Positions 27,273 to 37,129 of a DNA stretch of 56,679 bases are shown piece after piece. Numbering within the stretch: the first letter of the stretch is position 1; every line of letters starts with the position of its first letter. This DNA is from Actinomycetes bacterium (GTDB lineage Bacteria; Actinomycetota; UBA4738; HRBIN12). Position numbers and translations under genes: made by a program. The notes beneath the pieces were generated by a model that did no database searches, had not been told where the DNA came from, and saw nothing but the letters and a program-made list of their open reading frames with translations. Location: positions 1-56,679 of the forward strand of contig JANXVR010000072.1 in NCBI GenBank assembly GCA_025351565.1, written 5' to 3'.

Positions 27273-27836
27273 GTGAAACGACTCCTGGTTGCGTTGCTCG
27301 GTTTGTCCTTCGTCACCACAGCGTGCATCGCTAGCGGGACACGTCTCACGCCGCAGGACCCGTCCCGGGCGCCACTGACTCCTGCAGTCTCGCGCGCGGC
27401 GGCGATCTACTCCGCCGTGATCCGACAGCTTGTAACCAACGACGCGTCTCGCGGCGTTGGGGCGATCAAGAGGGTCTATGTGATCGATGGGGCTGTCGGT
27501 TCGGCCGAGGATCCGCAGCAGTCGTTGAGCAGACAGCGGCCGCCGCGCTTCGACCCCGCTGTGAAGGATGGGATCATCACAGCATCGTCAGATCTCCCGC
27601 CGTTGACCTTCATCTCGGACCGGTCAGCCGTAGTTGCCGGCCAAGGACCCGGCCATGTCATCCACGGCGGGGTTCTTCTGACGCTCGGCCCGATCCGTGG
27701 CGATGGGGGAACCGTCACCGTCGGGAACAGCTACTGGATCAACGGCCTGGACGGGCAATGGCTGACCTATGTTGTGCAAGAGCGCGCCACCGGATGGACC
27801 ATCAAGGGAACGGCTGGACCCGCCGCGATCTCCTGA
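27273..27836 (+). CDS. Putative lipoprotein
   Basis: 187 aa; MKRLLVALLGLSFVTTAC lipobox. Confidence 0.6.
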   Translation: MKRLLVALLGLSFVTTACIASGTRLTPQDPSRAPLTPAVSRAAAIYSAVIRQLVTNDASRGVGAIKRVYVIDGAVGSAEDPQQSLSRQRPPRFDPAVKDGIITASSDLPPLTFISDRSAVVAGQGPGHVIHGGVLLTLGPIRGDGGTVTVGNSYWINGLDGQWLTYVVQERATGWTIKGTAGPAAIS

Positions 27837-27928
27837 GGCGGCTTCCGAGGCGCTGTCGTAGTCGATGGTAGTGTTACGCGCTCGGAGAAGCTCTCCTTCC
27901 CTAACGCTTCTCCTGCAGGGCACTCCTC

Positions 27929-29107
27929 ATGGTGAGATCACCGCGACGTCTGTTCCCCATCTCAACGTCCGCCATCGTCCTTGCAGTCCTGATGCTGGCT
28001 GCGACGCTTAGCGCATCCATGGCCGGGGCTTCTCCAACAGCTGGCCAGGTCCAGAGTGCGAAAGCCAAGGTCGCACAGTTGGAGAAGGAGGTACAACGAA
28101 CTCGGACCGAATTAGCCCAGAAGAAGCTGGAGGCAGACAAGGTAGCCCAGCAGCTGTACCAGGCGCAGAGTGATCTGGAGAAAGCACAGAGTGCGTTGGC
28201 GGACACACAGAAACAGCTGACAGACGCAAGAGCGAAGTACACCGCGATCGCGGCACAGCTGGACGCGCGCACCCGGGCCGCGTACATGCAAGGAGCGGCG
28301 TCGAACCTCGACTTCATCCTGGGGTCATCGTCGATAACCGACCTGTCCGATCGCCTCGAATATATGAACGCGATCTCTCGCAATGATGCGGATCTGGCGA
28401 CGGAGGCGCAGGCGCTGAAGACCGTGCTCTCCTCGACGATGCAGAAGCGGGCGGCGACGAAGGATGCTGCGAATGCGGCGGCGATCAAGGAGCAGGCCGC
28501 ATTCCAGCAGATCCAGGCAGCCTTCCAGGCCCAACAAAGCCTCTTGCGATCGATCACCCGCAAGGAGGCGGTGGCGAAGGCGACAGCGGCGAAGCTTTCG
28601 AAGCGATACCAGGCGTCTCTCGCGTTTGCGCCACCGCCGATCGGCGGGACTCCTCCTCCGGGGTTCGTTGGCGTGTTCAAGGTCTGCCCCGTTGGTTCCC
28701 CAAGAGCCCTCACCGACAGTTTCGGGGCCCCCCGATACGGCGGGGGCTACCATATCCATATGGGAGACGACATCATGTCGTCTCCTGGTGTGCCGATCTA
28801 TGCGCCCTTCGATGGCACTGCGTACAACTCGACGAACTATCTTGGCGGCTTGGCCGTGACCGTTCGGGGCAGCGTCGGATATGTATACAACGCGCACATG
28901 TCTAGGATCGGCAAGTTGGGCTCTGTACGCGCCGGCGATGTGATCGGCTATATCGGGGACACAGGCGACGCGCCGGGTGTGTTCCACGACCATTTCGAAT
29001 TTCATCCGAACGTGATGCCATCAAGCTGGCCCGCGAGTCCATATGGCTACTCGATCTACGACGGTGCCCTCAACCCGTACCCCTTGCTCGTCGCTGCTTG
29101 CGGGTAG
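27929..29107 (+). CDS. Coiled-coil M23 family metallopeptidase
   Basis: 392 aa; signal peptide, long coiled coil, YHIHMGDDIMSSPGVPIYAPFDGTA ... VFHDHFEFHPN. Confidence 0.82.
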   Translation: MVRSPRRLFPISTSAIVLAVLMLAATLSASMAGASPTAGQVQSAKAKVAQLEKEVQRTRTELAQKKLEADKVAQQLYQAQSDLEKAQSALADTQKQLTDARAKYTAIAAQLDARTRAAYMQGAASNLDFILGSSSITDLSDRLEYMNAISRNDADLATEAQALKTVLSSTMQKRAATKDAANAAAIKEQAAFQQIQAAFQAQQSLLRSITRKEAVAKATAAKLSKRYQASLAFAPPPIGGTPPPGFVGVFKVCPVGSPRALTDSFGAPRYGGGYHIHMGDDIMSSPGVPIYAPFDGTAYNSTNYLGGLAVTVRGSVGYVYNAHMSRIGKLGSVRAGDVIGYIGDTGDAPGVFHDHFEFHPNVMPSSWPASPYGYSIYDGALNPYPLLVAACG

Positions 29108-29143
29108 GGTCCCCGTGCATCCTCCGCCTCGACTCAACTGATC

Positions 29144-29695
29144 TCAACGGGTCGGGCTGACCACAACCATGCCCTTCATACCCCCGGCGAAATGCCCTGG
29201 TTCATGACAGCCGAAGATCACTCTTCCAGGGGAAGTGAAGGTCCATACAATGGTCTTGATGAAACCCGGCTGGACGGTTACGGAATTCGGTTCGTCGGGA
29301 GGTCCCGCCCCTGCCATGCCGACCATCGCGGCCTCGTGTTGCCGCTGATAGGTCTTGTCACCGAGGACGAACTCATGGTTGGTCTTGCCGTAGTTCCGTA
29401 TCTCGAACGTCACAGTTTCGCCCTCACGGACCCGGACGAGGGTGGGATCAAAACGCAAGGTGTCGAAAAGCCCCACCTTGACGACCTGTGTCGCCTGCGT
29501 TGGCTCACCAGGCATCCCAAAAGCAAAGCCGCCCGGGTCAGGCGTGCCTATCATGGGTGAGGCTGCACTCGGCATGGTCATCCCGCCGACTCCCGGCGGA
29601 GGCGTGCTGTTCCCAGTTTGGCTCGTGGAAGAGGTTGCAGAGCAGGCGCTCATAAGCAACCCCAGGGCGCAGATCTCGATGAGCCTCTTCCGCAC
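29144..29695 (-). CDS. Cupredoxin-domain lipoprotein
   Basis: VRKRLIEICALGLLMSAC lipobox; VREGETVTFEIRNYGKTNHEFVLGD ... VIFGCHEPGHFAGGMKGMVVV. Confidence 0.75.
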   Translation of the reverse strand: MRKRLIEICALGLLMSACSATSSTSQTGNSTPPPGVGGMTMPSAASPMIGTPDPGGFAFGMPGEPTQATQVVKVGLFDTLRFDPTLVRVREGETVTFEIRNYGKTNHEFVLGDKTYQRQHEAAMVGMAGAGPPDEPNSVTVQPGFIKTIVWTFTSPGRVIFGCHEPGHFAGGMKGMVVVSPTR

Positions 29696-29770
29696 GAAGG
29701 TAGTCTCCCTCTTCCAGGTTGCCGGTGAGCGGCCGTCGGGATAGGGCTTTGCCACGCTCTAGTCTCGACA

Positions 29771-29790
29771 TCCTACACAACGTCGTAGTA
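29771..29790. promoter_or_regulatory. Candidate BlaI/CopY-like dyad upstream of cupredoxin gene
   Basis: tcctacacaacgtcgtagta (reverse TACTACGACGTTGTGTAGGA), resembles the second site at 33735-33754. Confidence 0.4.
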
Positions 29791-29814
29791 GGCGGGCAGA
29801 TGATGCCCGCGCGA

Positions 29815-30807
29815 TCAGTGGAAAGAGGCGTGAGGCAGATGGCACACGCCGTGCGTCTCCTCTGAACGAGCGGCCGACGTTAACGCTCTGCCTCCGGCTG
29901 CGAGCGCTGCACCCTGAAGAAGGACGAGGATGATCACCGTCAGCAGGGCCACGGCCGTAAACACCGGTGATCCGTGGCTTGCGCGGTCGACCGTAAGGCG
30001 GCGCACCCGAAGTGCGAGTTCTGTATCTGCCGCTGCAAGAGCTAGGGTGGCGGTGGGCGTCGGATTCATGGATTTGGCCATCGCCGTGAGCGCCCGGGCG
30101 ACGACGAGGGGATCCCCTGAGGCACGCACTGCCGCCTCGTCGGCGGCTACCTCGAGACCGAGAAGCAGATGAGATGTTGCCCGGCGCACTGGCGGCAGGA
30201 ATCCGTATGCACGCGCTATCACTCGTCCACCGAAGAGCAGTAGCGTGTGCCAACCCTCAACGTGCGCGAGCTCATGCCCAATCACCGCTCGGCGCTCGTC
30301 CTCGCGCAGGAGCCAAGAAAGCGAATCTGATATCACTACGCGACGACGGACCAGCCCGATCGAATATGCCAATGGAGGGTCGTAGCGAACGACTCGCACG
30401 GCGCGTCCACCGTCGTAGCCCGGCGTCAGAGCCAATGAGGCGAAGGAAGCGACGTCAGAGCGCACGCCGCGAACGGTGACCAAGATGGCGTAACCCAGTC
30501 GTGTGATCAGAAGGAGCACGATCACCGATGCCGCGATGTGGGGCCAGTGGCCGAGAGGGTGGGACAAGAGTTCTCCGGCGGCGTCCACACATCTACCCAC
30601 TGCGGCCGGGATGGCTCGGGCCGGCAGGTTCGACGGAACCACGGCGGCGGCCAAGACGAGGGTGAACCCGCTTGCGAGGCCCGCGAGGGTAAGGAGCGAG
30701 AGTGTGATGAGGAGCCGCGGTCCCGCTCCCAGAGCCATCCGAGAGCCGGTCGCATATGGGACCCCGCCTAGGAGCACTCCTGCGAGGAGGAGCAGCACAA
30801 CCCTCAT
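29815..30807 (-). CDS. M56/BlaR1-like membrane metalloprotease
   Basis: 330 aa; ERRAVIGHELAHVEGWHTL (HExxH) and flanking TM segments. Confidence 0.82.
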   Translation of the reverse strand: MRVVLLLLAGVLLGGVPYATGSRMALGAGPRLLITLSLLTLAGLASGFTLVLAAAVVPSNLPARAIPAAVGRCVDAAGELLSHPLGHWPHIAASVIVLLLITRLGYAILVTVRGVRSDVASFASLALTPGYDGGRAVRVVRYDPPLAYSIGLVRRRVVISDSLSWLLREDERRAVIGHELAHVEGWHTLLLFGGRVIARAYGFLPPVRRATSHLLLGLEVAADEAAVRASGDPLVVARALTAMAKSMNPTPTATLALAAADTELALRVRRLTVDRASHGSPVFTAVALLTVIILVLLQGAALAAGGRALTSAARSEETHGVCHLPHASFH

Positions 30808-31208
30808 GGGCCTTTCTTGCGCTCCTTCTCGACCTCGCGGATCATGCTTCGCAGTTGCGCCAGGTCCTCTTGGTCGATCCCCCGCACGAACCCGAGGAGC
30901 ACACTCCGTCGATCCGCCGCACCCGTGAGTACCCTATCCATGAGTCCCGCCAAGTACTCCTGCTCGGTCCTCTTGATCCAGTAGACATAGGCTCGGCCAA
31001 CCCGGGAGCGTCGCAGGAAGCCTTTACGCCAGAGCCGGTCGAGGATCGTCATGACCGTCGTGTAGGCCAGGCCCGCCCCGGCTTTCGTTTCGAGCACATC
31101 TCGCACGGTCACGTCGGCGCCCTCCTCCCAGATGTGATCCATGACGGTCCGTTCGAGCGGCCCGAGTTCGCCCCGCAGTTTTGGCATCAGTCTGTTCCAA
31201 CCCTTCAC
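30804..31208 (-). CDS. BlaI/MecI/CopY family transcriptional regulator
   Basis: LGPLERTVMDHIWEEGADVTVRDVLETKAGAGLAYTTVMTILDRLWRKGFLRRSRVGRAYVY; 4-bp overlap with M56 gene. Confidence 0.9.
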   Translation of the reverse strand: MKGWNRLMPKLRGELGPLERTVMDHIWEEGADVTVRDVLETKAGAGLAYTTVMTILDRLWRKGFLRRSRVGRAYVYWIKRTEQEYLAGLMDRVLTGAADRRSVLLGFVRGIDQEDLAQLRSMIREVEKERKKGP

Positions 31209-31244
31209 CGTTGAAGTCTTCTCGGCCCATGCTAACGAACAGGC

Positions 31245-32006
31245 TCAGTCCGTGAGGTAGGGCTGAGACGGGACCGGGGTGGGGGCAACTGATGTCGCCA
31301 CCACCAGCACCTGGCGCCCCAACGCATAGATCGAACCCTTCACTTCTACCCACGAGTTCGTGACCGCCGGCGGCGCGTTGACAACCCTGACCTGGATCAA
31401 CAACGTGTCGGCAGCACAGCACACGAATACCCAGCGGTTCAGCTCGAATTCTCCCGGTGATGATCCAGGGTCGTGGGTCACGAAACCGACGAAGTCGACC
31501 TGCGTCCCCGCGCGGCTCGCGAGTGTGCTCATGCTCGTGCTCGAGTTCTCTGCCTCGAAGACGCCGAGCAGGGTGATGGGGCCATCGTTCTGCAACGAAC
31601 CTCGTGCGAGGCCCGCCCCGGCTCCGCTCGAGGCTGACTTCTTCGACACCGTGAAGGCTCCCAGCGTTGCGGGCGGCAAGGCGAGAATGAGGATGATCGG
31701 CAGCACCATCCCAGCCAGCACTATCGTCTCGCGGCGTCGAAGGGGTTCCCGCCGGCTCACGCGAGCTGCGGAGAGGCGTCCGATGGCGGCGATCGTCAGG
31801 AGCGCGGCTCCTATCGGCGCGACCCAGAGTGTGCGTGTCGAGAGATAGAGGTGGATCCGGCCGGTGATCAACAGGATCCAGAACATGGCCGCCCACAACC
31901 CCAGTACGAGACCGGCGCCGACCCTGGTCGCGCTCCAAACGCGTGGAGGCGTTCGTTGCTCTTCGGTCTGTGTCGGTTCAGACAGGCGCCGTTGGGTGCG
32001 TGTCAT
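31245..32006 (-). CDS. TIGR03943 family membrane protein
   Basis: VDFVGFVTHDPGSSPGEFELNRWVFVCCAADTLLIQVRVVNAPPAVTNSWVEVKGSI; ATGA overlap with permease gene. Confidence 0.8.
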   Translation of the reverse strand: MTRTQRRLSEPTQTEEQRTPPRVWSATRVGAGLVLGLWAAMFWILLITGRIHLYLSTRTLWVAPIGAALLTIAAIGRLSAARVSRREPLRRRETIVLAGMVLPIILILALPPATLGAFTVSKKSASSGAGAGLARGSLQNDGPITLLGVFEAENSSTSMSTLASRAGTQVDFVGFVTHDPGSSPGEFELNRWVFVCCAADTLLIQVRVVNAPPAVTNSWVEVKGSIYALGRQVLVVATSVAPTPVPSQPYLTD

Positions 32007-33043
32007 CGGGCGAGCACCCCAACCCATAACCCTCCAACGAGCGACACGGCCCCCGCCCCGACGAGGATAGCCAGGAGCGTCCGGCGGGAGAACGTCCCGG
32101 CGTAGAGCGAGATCAACTTCAGGTCCACCATCGGTCCAAACACGAGGAAGGCGAGCTGGGGCCCGGGCCCGAACTGGGTGAAGGAGGCCGCGATGAACGC
32201 ATCAGATTCTGAGCATAGCGAGAGTATGAGGGCCAGCGCCATCATGGCTAGTACGTCTACGACCGGAAGCCCGCCGACCTTTGACGTCCATGACTGCGGC
32301 AGGAACGTCTGAACAGCCGCCGCCGCCGCCGCGCCGATCAGTAGGAACCGTCCCATGAACAGGAAGTCATTGCCCAGGTGGAGGAAGAACATTCGCCATC
32401 TGGCCTCAGGCCTGCCGAGCTCGATCGGTTCGGCCGGCACTGGGATGGTGCGCCGGAGAAGGTTCTCGCTCCTGGCTCCGCCTAAGGCCCACCCCACCAC
32501 CACGGCGGCGATGAACCCCAGGATGAAGCGGCCCGGGACCATCACCCAGAGCGTTGACCTTCCTCTATAGGCCACGAATGTGGATGCGATGACGACAGGG
32601 TTGAGGACAGGGGCCGCGAGCATGAACGTGATGGCTGCTGATGGGCTGAGTCCTTTGGAGATCAGGCGTCTGGCGACCGGTACAGATCCACATTCGCAGA
32701 GGGGGAACGCCACCCCGGCAAGCGCGGCGCAGGGCAGTTGTGCCCACTTCGGCAGGTCGGCGAGCCTCTCCAGCTTCGATGGCGAGACGAAGACCTCGAT
32801 CACTGCCCCCGCGAGGGCTCCTACCAGTACGAACGGCAACGCCTGCACGACGAGGGCGCTGAAGATGATGATGGCTGCCTGCAACCACGCGACCCGTTCG
32901 GGTGCGAATACGCGGAGCAGACCGATCACCGCGATCAGTCCGACCATGGTGAGGAAGAGGAATGACCGAGTGGCTGTGCTTCCTGACGGTCGCCCGTCAT
33001 GAGCGTGGCCAGCCGGCTCGATCGTCAGGGGATCGGCTGACAC
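32003..33043 (-). CDS. Permease (DUF318/UPF0718 family)
   Basis: GVAFPLCECGSVPVARRLISKGLSPSAAITFMLAAPVLNPVVIASTFVAY; LCSESDAFIAASF. Confidence 0.85.
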   Translation of the reverse strand: MSADPLTIEPAGHAHDGRPSGSTATRSFLFLTMVGLIAVIGLLRVFAPERVAWLQAAIIIFSALVVQALPFVLVGALAGAVIEVFVSPSKLERLADLPKWAQLPCAALAGVAFPLCECGSVPVARRLISKGLSPSAAITFMLAAPVLNPVVIASTFVAYRGRSTLWVMVPGRFILGFIAAVVVGWALGGARSENLLRRTIPVPAEPIELGRPEARWRMFFLHLGNDFLFMGRFLLIGAAAAAAVQTFLPQSWTSKVGGLPVVDVLAMMALALILSLCSESDAFIAASFTQFGPGPQLAFLVFGPMVDLKLISLYAGTFSRRTLLAILVGAGAVSLVGGLWVGVLAR

Positions 33044-33051
33044 CGTGGGTC

Positions 33052-33726
33052 TCACGCGCCGGCCTGAGCGATGTTGTTTCCTACCACCGCGTCGAGAGCC
33101 TGGCCGAGCGTCTGAGGATCGAGGTAGCCCATGAATCGATACAAGGGATCTCCATCGGGGCCGATCACGACCGTCGTAGGCAGGCCAACAAGACGGTACC
33201 GGTCGGCGATCACGCCCGAAGGATCGAACGCGCTTGGGTAGGTCACTCCGTACTTGGACTGGAACGCCAGAGCGCTCGGACGGCTGTCCTTCTCGTCGAT
33301 GCCGATGAAACGTACGTTCTGGGACAGATATGCCTTCGAGACGGCCGCGAGCCCAGGAGCCTCGCGGACGCATGGTTCGCACCAGCTGGCCCAGAAATTC
33401 AACACGACGACATGGCCCCTAAGCTGAGAAGGAGACACGTGTCCCGAACCTTGTAGGTCCGGCAGTGTGAAGTCTGGCATCATCCCATTGATCACTCTCG
33501 CCTGGCCCACCACGTCGGTATTCGATCCAGCAGTGATGTTAGTCCCGTGAGCGTCTAACTGAAGCCAAGCCAGCATGCCGAGGCTTCCTAGCGCCACAAG
33601 CAACGCAAGGAGAGCCAGCACGCGCCTCCACCGTGAAGGCCCGTTTGGCGCAGTTTGAGGGTTCGGGAGAGTGGCGAACGGCTCGTCTCTGTTGCTATGT
33701 CGGCGAGGCCCTCGCTGCTCCGGCAT
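33052..33726 (-). CDS. TlpA/ResA-like membrane-anchored thioredoxin
   Basis: VVVLNFWASWCEPCVREAPGLAAVSKAY. Confidence 0.88.
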   Translation of the reverse strand: MPEQRGPRRHSNRDEPFATLPNPQTAPNGPSRWRRVLALLALLVALGSLGMLAWLQLDAHGTNITAGSNTDVVGQARVINGMMPDFTLPDLQGSGHVSPSQLRGHVVVLNFWASWCEPCVREAPGLAAVSKAYLSQNVRFIGIDEKDSRPSALAFQSKYGVTYPSAFDPSGVIADRYRLVGLPTTVVIGPDGDPLYRFMGYLDPQTLGQALDAVVGNNIAQAGA

Positions 33727-33734
33727 GGACCCAA

Positions 33735-33754
33735 AGTACTACATGTCGTAGTGA
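33735..33754. promoter_or_regulatory. Candidate BlaI/CopY-like dyad
   Basis: agtactacatgtcgtagtga: ACTAC-ATGTC-GTAGT dyad 8 bp from the tlpA-like start codon, in the divergent intergenic region. Confidence 0.5.
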
Positions 33755-33803
33755 CCAGGTAAGCTGCGTTATCCACTACAGCCCATAGCAATGAAGCAGG
33801 AGT

Positions 33804-35012
33804 ATGCGCACCCGACCCCACGCCCGCGAGCGTCAACCAGAAAAGGCCCGGAGACGAGTTCGTGGTTCGATGACTTCCGTGGGCGCCGGATCAAAGGCGC
33901 AGCCGTTGCGAGTGGAGACCATAGGGTGTGAGGCCGCGTCCGATCTCATGCCGCAGGCGCTCGGGTTGACGTACTGGTTCGATGTTGGCTCGGTCGGCGA
34001 GCCGTATGAGGTAGATATCCGATTCACCGGGCGTCGTCTTGGTGTCAGAGGGAAGCCAGGTCCACGCGATTCCTTCAGCGTGGTCGAGTCGATCGATCAC
34101 GTTCTGCCGGGCAGCGGACCCATCGCGATCACGACACGCGTGCACGACATCGGGCCGGGCACGTGGCAGGTCACGGCCGCGCCTTCAACCAGTGCGCGCC
34201 GAGCGGCGTTGAAGCCACGCAGCCTTTCGGCCGAGCGCCGTCACCTTCCCAAGGGCTCGGCGTCGGGGACGACCATCTACGCGCCTATCGCCGGGGTGTC
34301 CGCCCCTGGCGCCTACCGAGGGGTGTGGCCCGTCCTGGTCAGTCTCGGCGCGGCGATCGCTTTGGGCACACAGACGGCCCTCGCCACGCGCGCCCGCCTT
34401 CCAGTGGGGTCGATATTGGCGGTTTCGCTCATTGCCTGCGTGGTCGGGCTGATCGGCGCTAAGGCCTACTACACGGCTGGACACCTAATCACTGGCGAGC
34501 ACCAAGGGCTTAGGAGTCTCCTTATCGGTGGCATGTGTATCCAGGGATTCGTGCTCGGCGCGATCAGCACCCTCATCGTCGGGGCGCGGGCGTCGGGTAT
34601 AGCCGTGGGTCAGGTGTTGGATGTCACCGCTCCGGGTCTGCTGTTCGCCATGACGATCGGGCGGTTCGGGTGCTTCTTCGGTGGCTGCTGTGCTGGAAGA
34701 CCCACGTCATCCCGGCGTGGTCTCTGGTCTTCCGATAGGAGGCTTGGGGTCCGCCGCATACCGTCCCAACTCTACGAGTCGGCAGTCGCGCTGCTTATCG
34801 GGTTGGCGGCACTGCTCGTGTTGCTGACGACGACGCATATTCGGCCCGGGGTCGTCTTCATCGGGGCGATCGCTGCCTACACCTTCGGTCGTCAGTTGGT
34901 CTTTCCCCTACGCGCGAATCCCAGCCACACTCGATACGGGCGGGTCGCCGTGCTCGTCCTAGCCGCAGGCGCCCTCGTCCTCGACCTGCTTTTCGTGGCC
35001 TTTGCGAAGTAG
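33804..35012 (+). CDS. Lgt-like (prolipoprotein diacylglyceryl transferase family) membrane protein with N-terminal extension; start may be 33870
   Basis: TIGRFGCFFGGCCAGRPTS ... PSQLYESAVALLIG ... HIRPGVVFIGAIAAYTFGRQLVFPLR. Confidence 0.65.
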   Translation: MRTRPHARERQPEKARRRVRGSMTSVGAGSKAQPLRVETIGCEAASDLMPQALGLTYWFDVGSVGEPYEVDIRFTGRRLGVRGKPGPRDSFSVVESIDHVLPGSGPIAITTRVHDIGPGTWQVTAAPSTSARRAALKPRSLSAERRHLPKGSASGTTIYAPIAGVSAPGAYRGVWPVLVSLGAAIALGTQTALATRARLPVGSILAVSLIACVVGLIGAKAYYTAGHLITGEHQGLRSLLIGGMCIQGFVLGAISTLIVGARASGIAVGQVLDVTAPGLLFAMTIGRFGCFFGGCCAGRPTSSRRGLWSSDRRLGVRRIPSQLYESAVALLIGLAALLVLLTTTHIRPGVVFIGAIAAYTFGRQLVFPLRANPSHTRYGRVAVLVLAAGALVLDLLFVAFAK

Positions 35013-35020
35013 ATGCTCTT

Positions 35021-35740
35021 TCATACTGGAGGCCACCGATGCTGAGCGAACCAACGAACGAGGGGTGAGAAGAGGGTGAGCCATTGTCCCGTGATCATGA
35101 GCACACCCATAAGGATCAAGACCGCTCCGCCCGTGCGTTCGACCGCTCGGGAGTGGCGTCGGAGCCATCCGGAGGCTCGTGATGCTCGAGCGAACCCCAA
35201 AGCCAGAAGCAGGAACGGGATACCTAGTCCCAGCGAGTAGGCGAACAGCAGCGATGCACCGCGCCACACGGTTTGCGTTGCTGCTGCGGCGGTCAGGATC
35301 CCGGCGAGGACGGGTCCGATGCACGGCGTCCATCCGATCGCGAACGCCACACCGAGTGGCATCGCCCCGGCCGGGCCTCGCCGGATCCGGTGCAGGTCGA
35401 GTCGAACCTCCCTGTTCAGCACGGGGATCCGCAGGATCCCCATCGTCGTTGCGCCCATGGCGATCACGAAGAGCCCTGCCACCTTGACCAAAACCTGCCG
35501 GTGCGCGAGCAACGTTGATCCAAGGACCGATGCGCTCGCGCCCATGACAGTGAACACCATGGCGAATCCGGTAACGAATAGCACCGCCGACATGACGATG
35601 CGACCTCGCACCGCCACGTTTGCACTGTCCTCGCCCGCCACGCCCGACACGTAGGAGATATAGCCGGGCATCAGAGGAAGACAACAAGGTGATGCGAACG
35701 AGATGACGCCGGCGACCAGGGCGAGGGCGTAGCCCCCCAT
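35021..35740 (-). CDS. ccdA: Cytochrome c biogenesis protein CcdA
   Basis: VAGVISFASPCCLPLMPGYISYVSG; six-TM pattern with GVAFAIGWTPCIGPVLAGIL. Confidence 0.88.
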   Translation of the reverse strand: MGGYALALVAGVISFASPCCLPLMPGYISYVSGVAGEDSANVAVRGRIVMSAVLFVTGFAMVFTVMGASASVLGSTLLAHRQVLVKVAGLFVIAMGATTMGILRIPVLNREVRLDLHRIRRGPAGAMPLGVAFAIGWTPCIGPVLAGILTAAAATQTVWRGASLLFAYSLGLGIPFLLLALGFARASRASGWLRRHSRAVERTGGAVLILMGVLMITGQWLTLFSPLVRWFAQHRWPPV

Positions 35741-35741
35741 C

Positions 35742-36638
35742 TCAGTGAGCTCCCGGGGTTCGTGTCGCAGCGAGGAGTTGCCTGACGAGATCCCGTTCCG
35801 TGCCGAACGGCGCCACCTTCAGGTATTCCTCGAGTGGGGCTCGCGCGGCTCGGTTGCGTCCAAGCCCACGGAGAAGGATGTAGCCCTTGACGTAGAGCGC
35901 CTCGGGGTAGGTCGGGTCGGTGACGAGCGCTCGTTCAACGTGCGCGAGCCCAGACTTGGGCCGGCCGAGGATCGATAGCACCAGTCCGAGTTGCGCGTTC
36001 GCTTCTGGGTTCGCGGGGTCGATGTTGAGCACGGCCACATACTGCTGAACCGCCCCCTTGATGTTCGCGGCGCCCGAGTATGCCTGAGCCAAGGTAAGCC
36101 TCGCTGCGATGTCGTCGGGGTGCGCCGCCACCTGTTGCTCCTTGGCGGTCAATGCATCAGCAGGACTCGGAGAACCCTGGGCCAAGTCCCCCGTGATCGG
36201 TTGTCCGGGGGTGCGAGCCCCCAGCGCCGAGCCGAGCGTAGGCACCGCCCACGCAAGGACGACAGCGATCGAGAGGAGCACGAAGGCTTTCCGAGAGCTC
36301 GAAGCCGCCTGCTGCGCCCCAAGCCCGGGAGCAGGCGAACGGATCTCCTTCACATGTTCCCGGATATCCGAACTGTCTCGCTCGGCGATCCGGTGCAGCA
36401 CGCCGACCGCGCGAGCCTCCGCCTCTGAACGAAGCGTGTGGTAATCGCGGTCAGAGAGCGCGCCGGTCTCTCGTTCGAGTTCGAGTTCGCGTAAGGTCCG
36501 CAAGACCATCCGTCGTTCATCATCCAGTGGATCGGAGAGGCGCTCCATGACGATCGTTCGGGGACGCAGGTACGGCTTGATCGCACCCGCTATCGCGACG
36601 ATGAACAAGAGCGCGGCGGCCACTGTGGGAACGATCAT
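35742..36638 (-). CDS. ccmI: CcmI/CycH-like TPR protein of cytochrome c maturation
   Basis: RRMVLRTLRELELERETGALSDRDYHTLRSEAEARAV plus TPR C-terminus, in ccm operon. Confidence 0.78.
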   Translation of the reverse strand: MIVPTVAAALLFIVAIAGAIKPYLRPRTIVMERLSDPLDDERRMVLRTLRELELERETGALSDRDYHTLRSEAEARAVGVLHRIAERDSSDIREHVKEIRSPAPGLGAQQAASSSRKAFVLLSIAVVLAWAVPTLGSALGARTPGQPITGDLAQGSPSPADALTAKEQQVAAHPDDIAARLTLAQAYSGAANIKGAVQQYVAVLNIDPANPEANAQLGLVLSILGRPKSGLAHVERALVTDPTYPEALYVKGYILLRGLGRNRAARAPLEEYLKVAPFGTERDLVRQLLAATRTPGAH

Positions 36639-37129
36639 TCGTCCTCGTCCCGGGGTCCAGTGGCCAGCGCAACGGCGAGCGTACGACGATCCTCGTCACT
36701 GAGGGCGCCCCGATCGCTGCCGTCGCTAGCCTGTTGACTCCTCCAGCTCCGGATCGCCAGGGTCGCGAGCGCCGTCCCCAAGAAGAGGGCGAACAGTGGC
36801 GCCAGCCTCAGATACCGCCCAGGCTCGCCGGGCGGGGAGAGGAGGATCCAGTCTCCGTAGGACTTCACGAATCTCGCCCTGATCTGGTCGGGAGACATCC
36901 CAGCGCGCAGGTCACTTTCGATCGTGCCCCGCATCTGGCCGGCCAAGGGGGAGGGCGAGTCTGCGACGGAGAGGCCTTGGCACACAGGACAGCGCAGGGT
37001 GGCGGCGATGGCGAGCGTGCGGGCTTGGAGCGAGGTCTGGGGGAGGGGGCCGCTCCGGACCACGAGGGCGATGGCGATGAGGGCCGCAACAGCGAGTAGG
37101 ACAAGGGCGGCGGTCCGGATCCCCCGCAT
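36635..37129 (-). CDS. ccmH: CcmH/CycL-like thioreductase
   Basis: LRCPVCQGLSVADSPSPLAGQMRGTIESDLRAGMSPDQIRARFVKSYGDWILLSPP. Confidence 0.9.
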   Translation of the reverse strand: MRGIRTAALVLLAVAALIAIALVVRSGPLPQTSLQARTLAIAATLRCPVCQGLSVADSPSPLAGQMRGTIESDLRAGMSPDQIRARFVKSYGDWILLSPPGEPGRYLRLAPLFALFLGTALATLAIRSWRSQQASDGSDRGALSDEDRRTLAVALATGPRDEDE

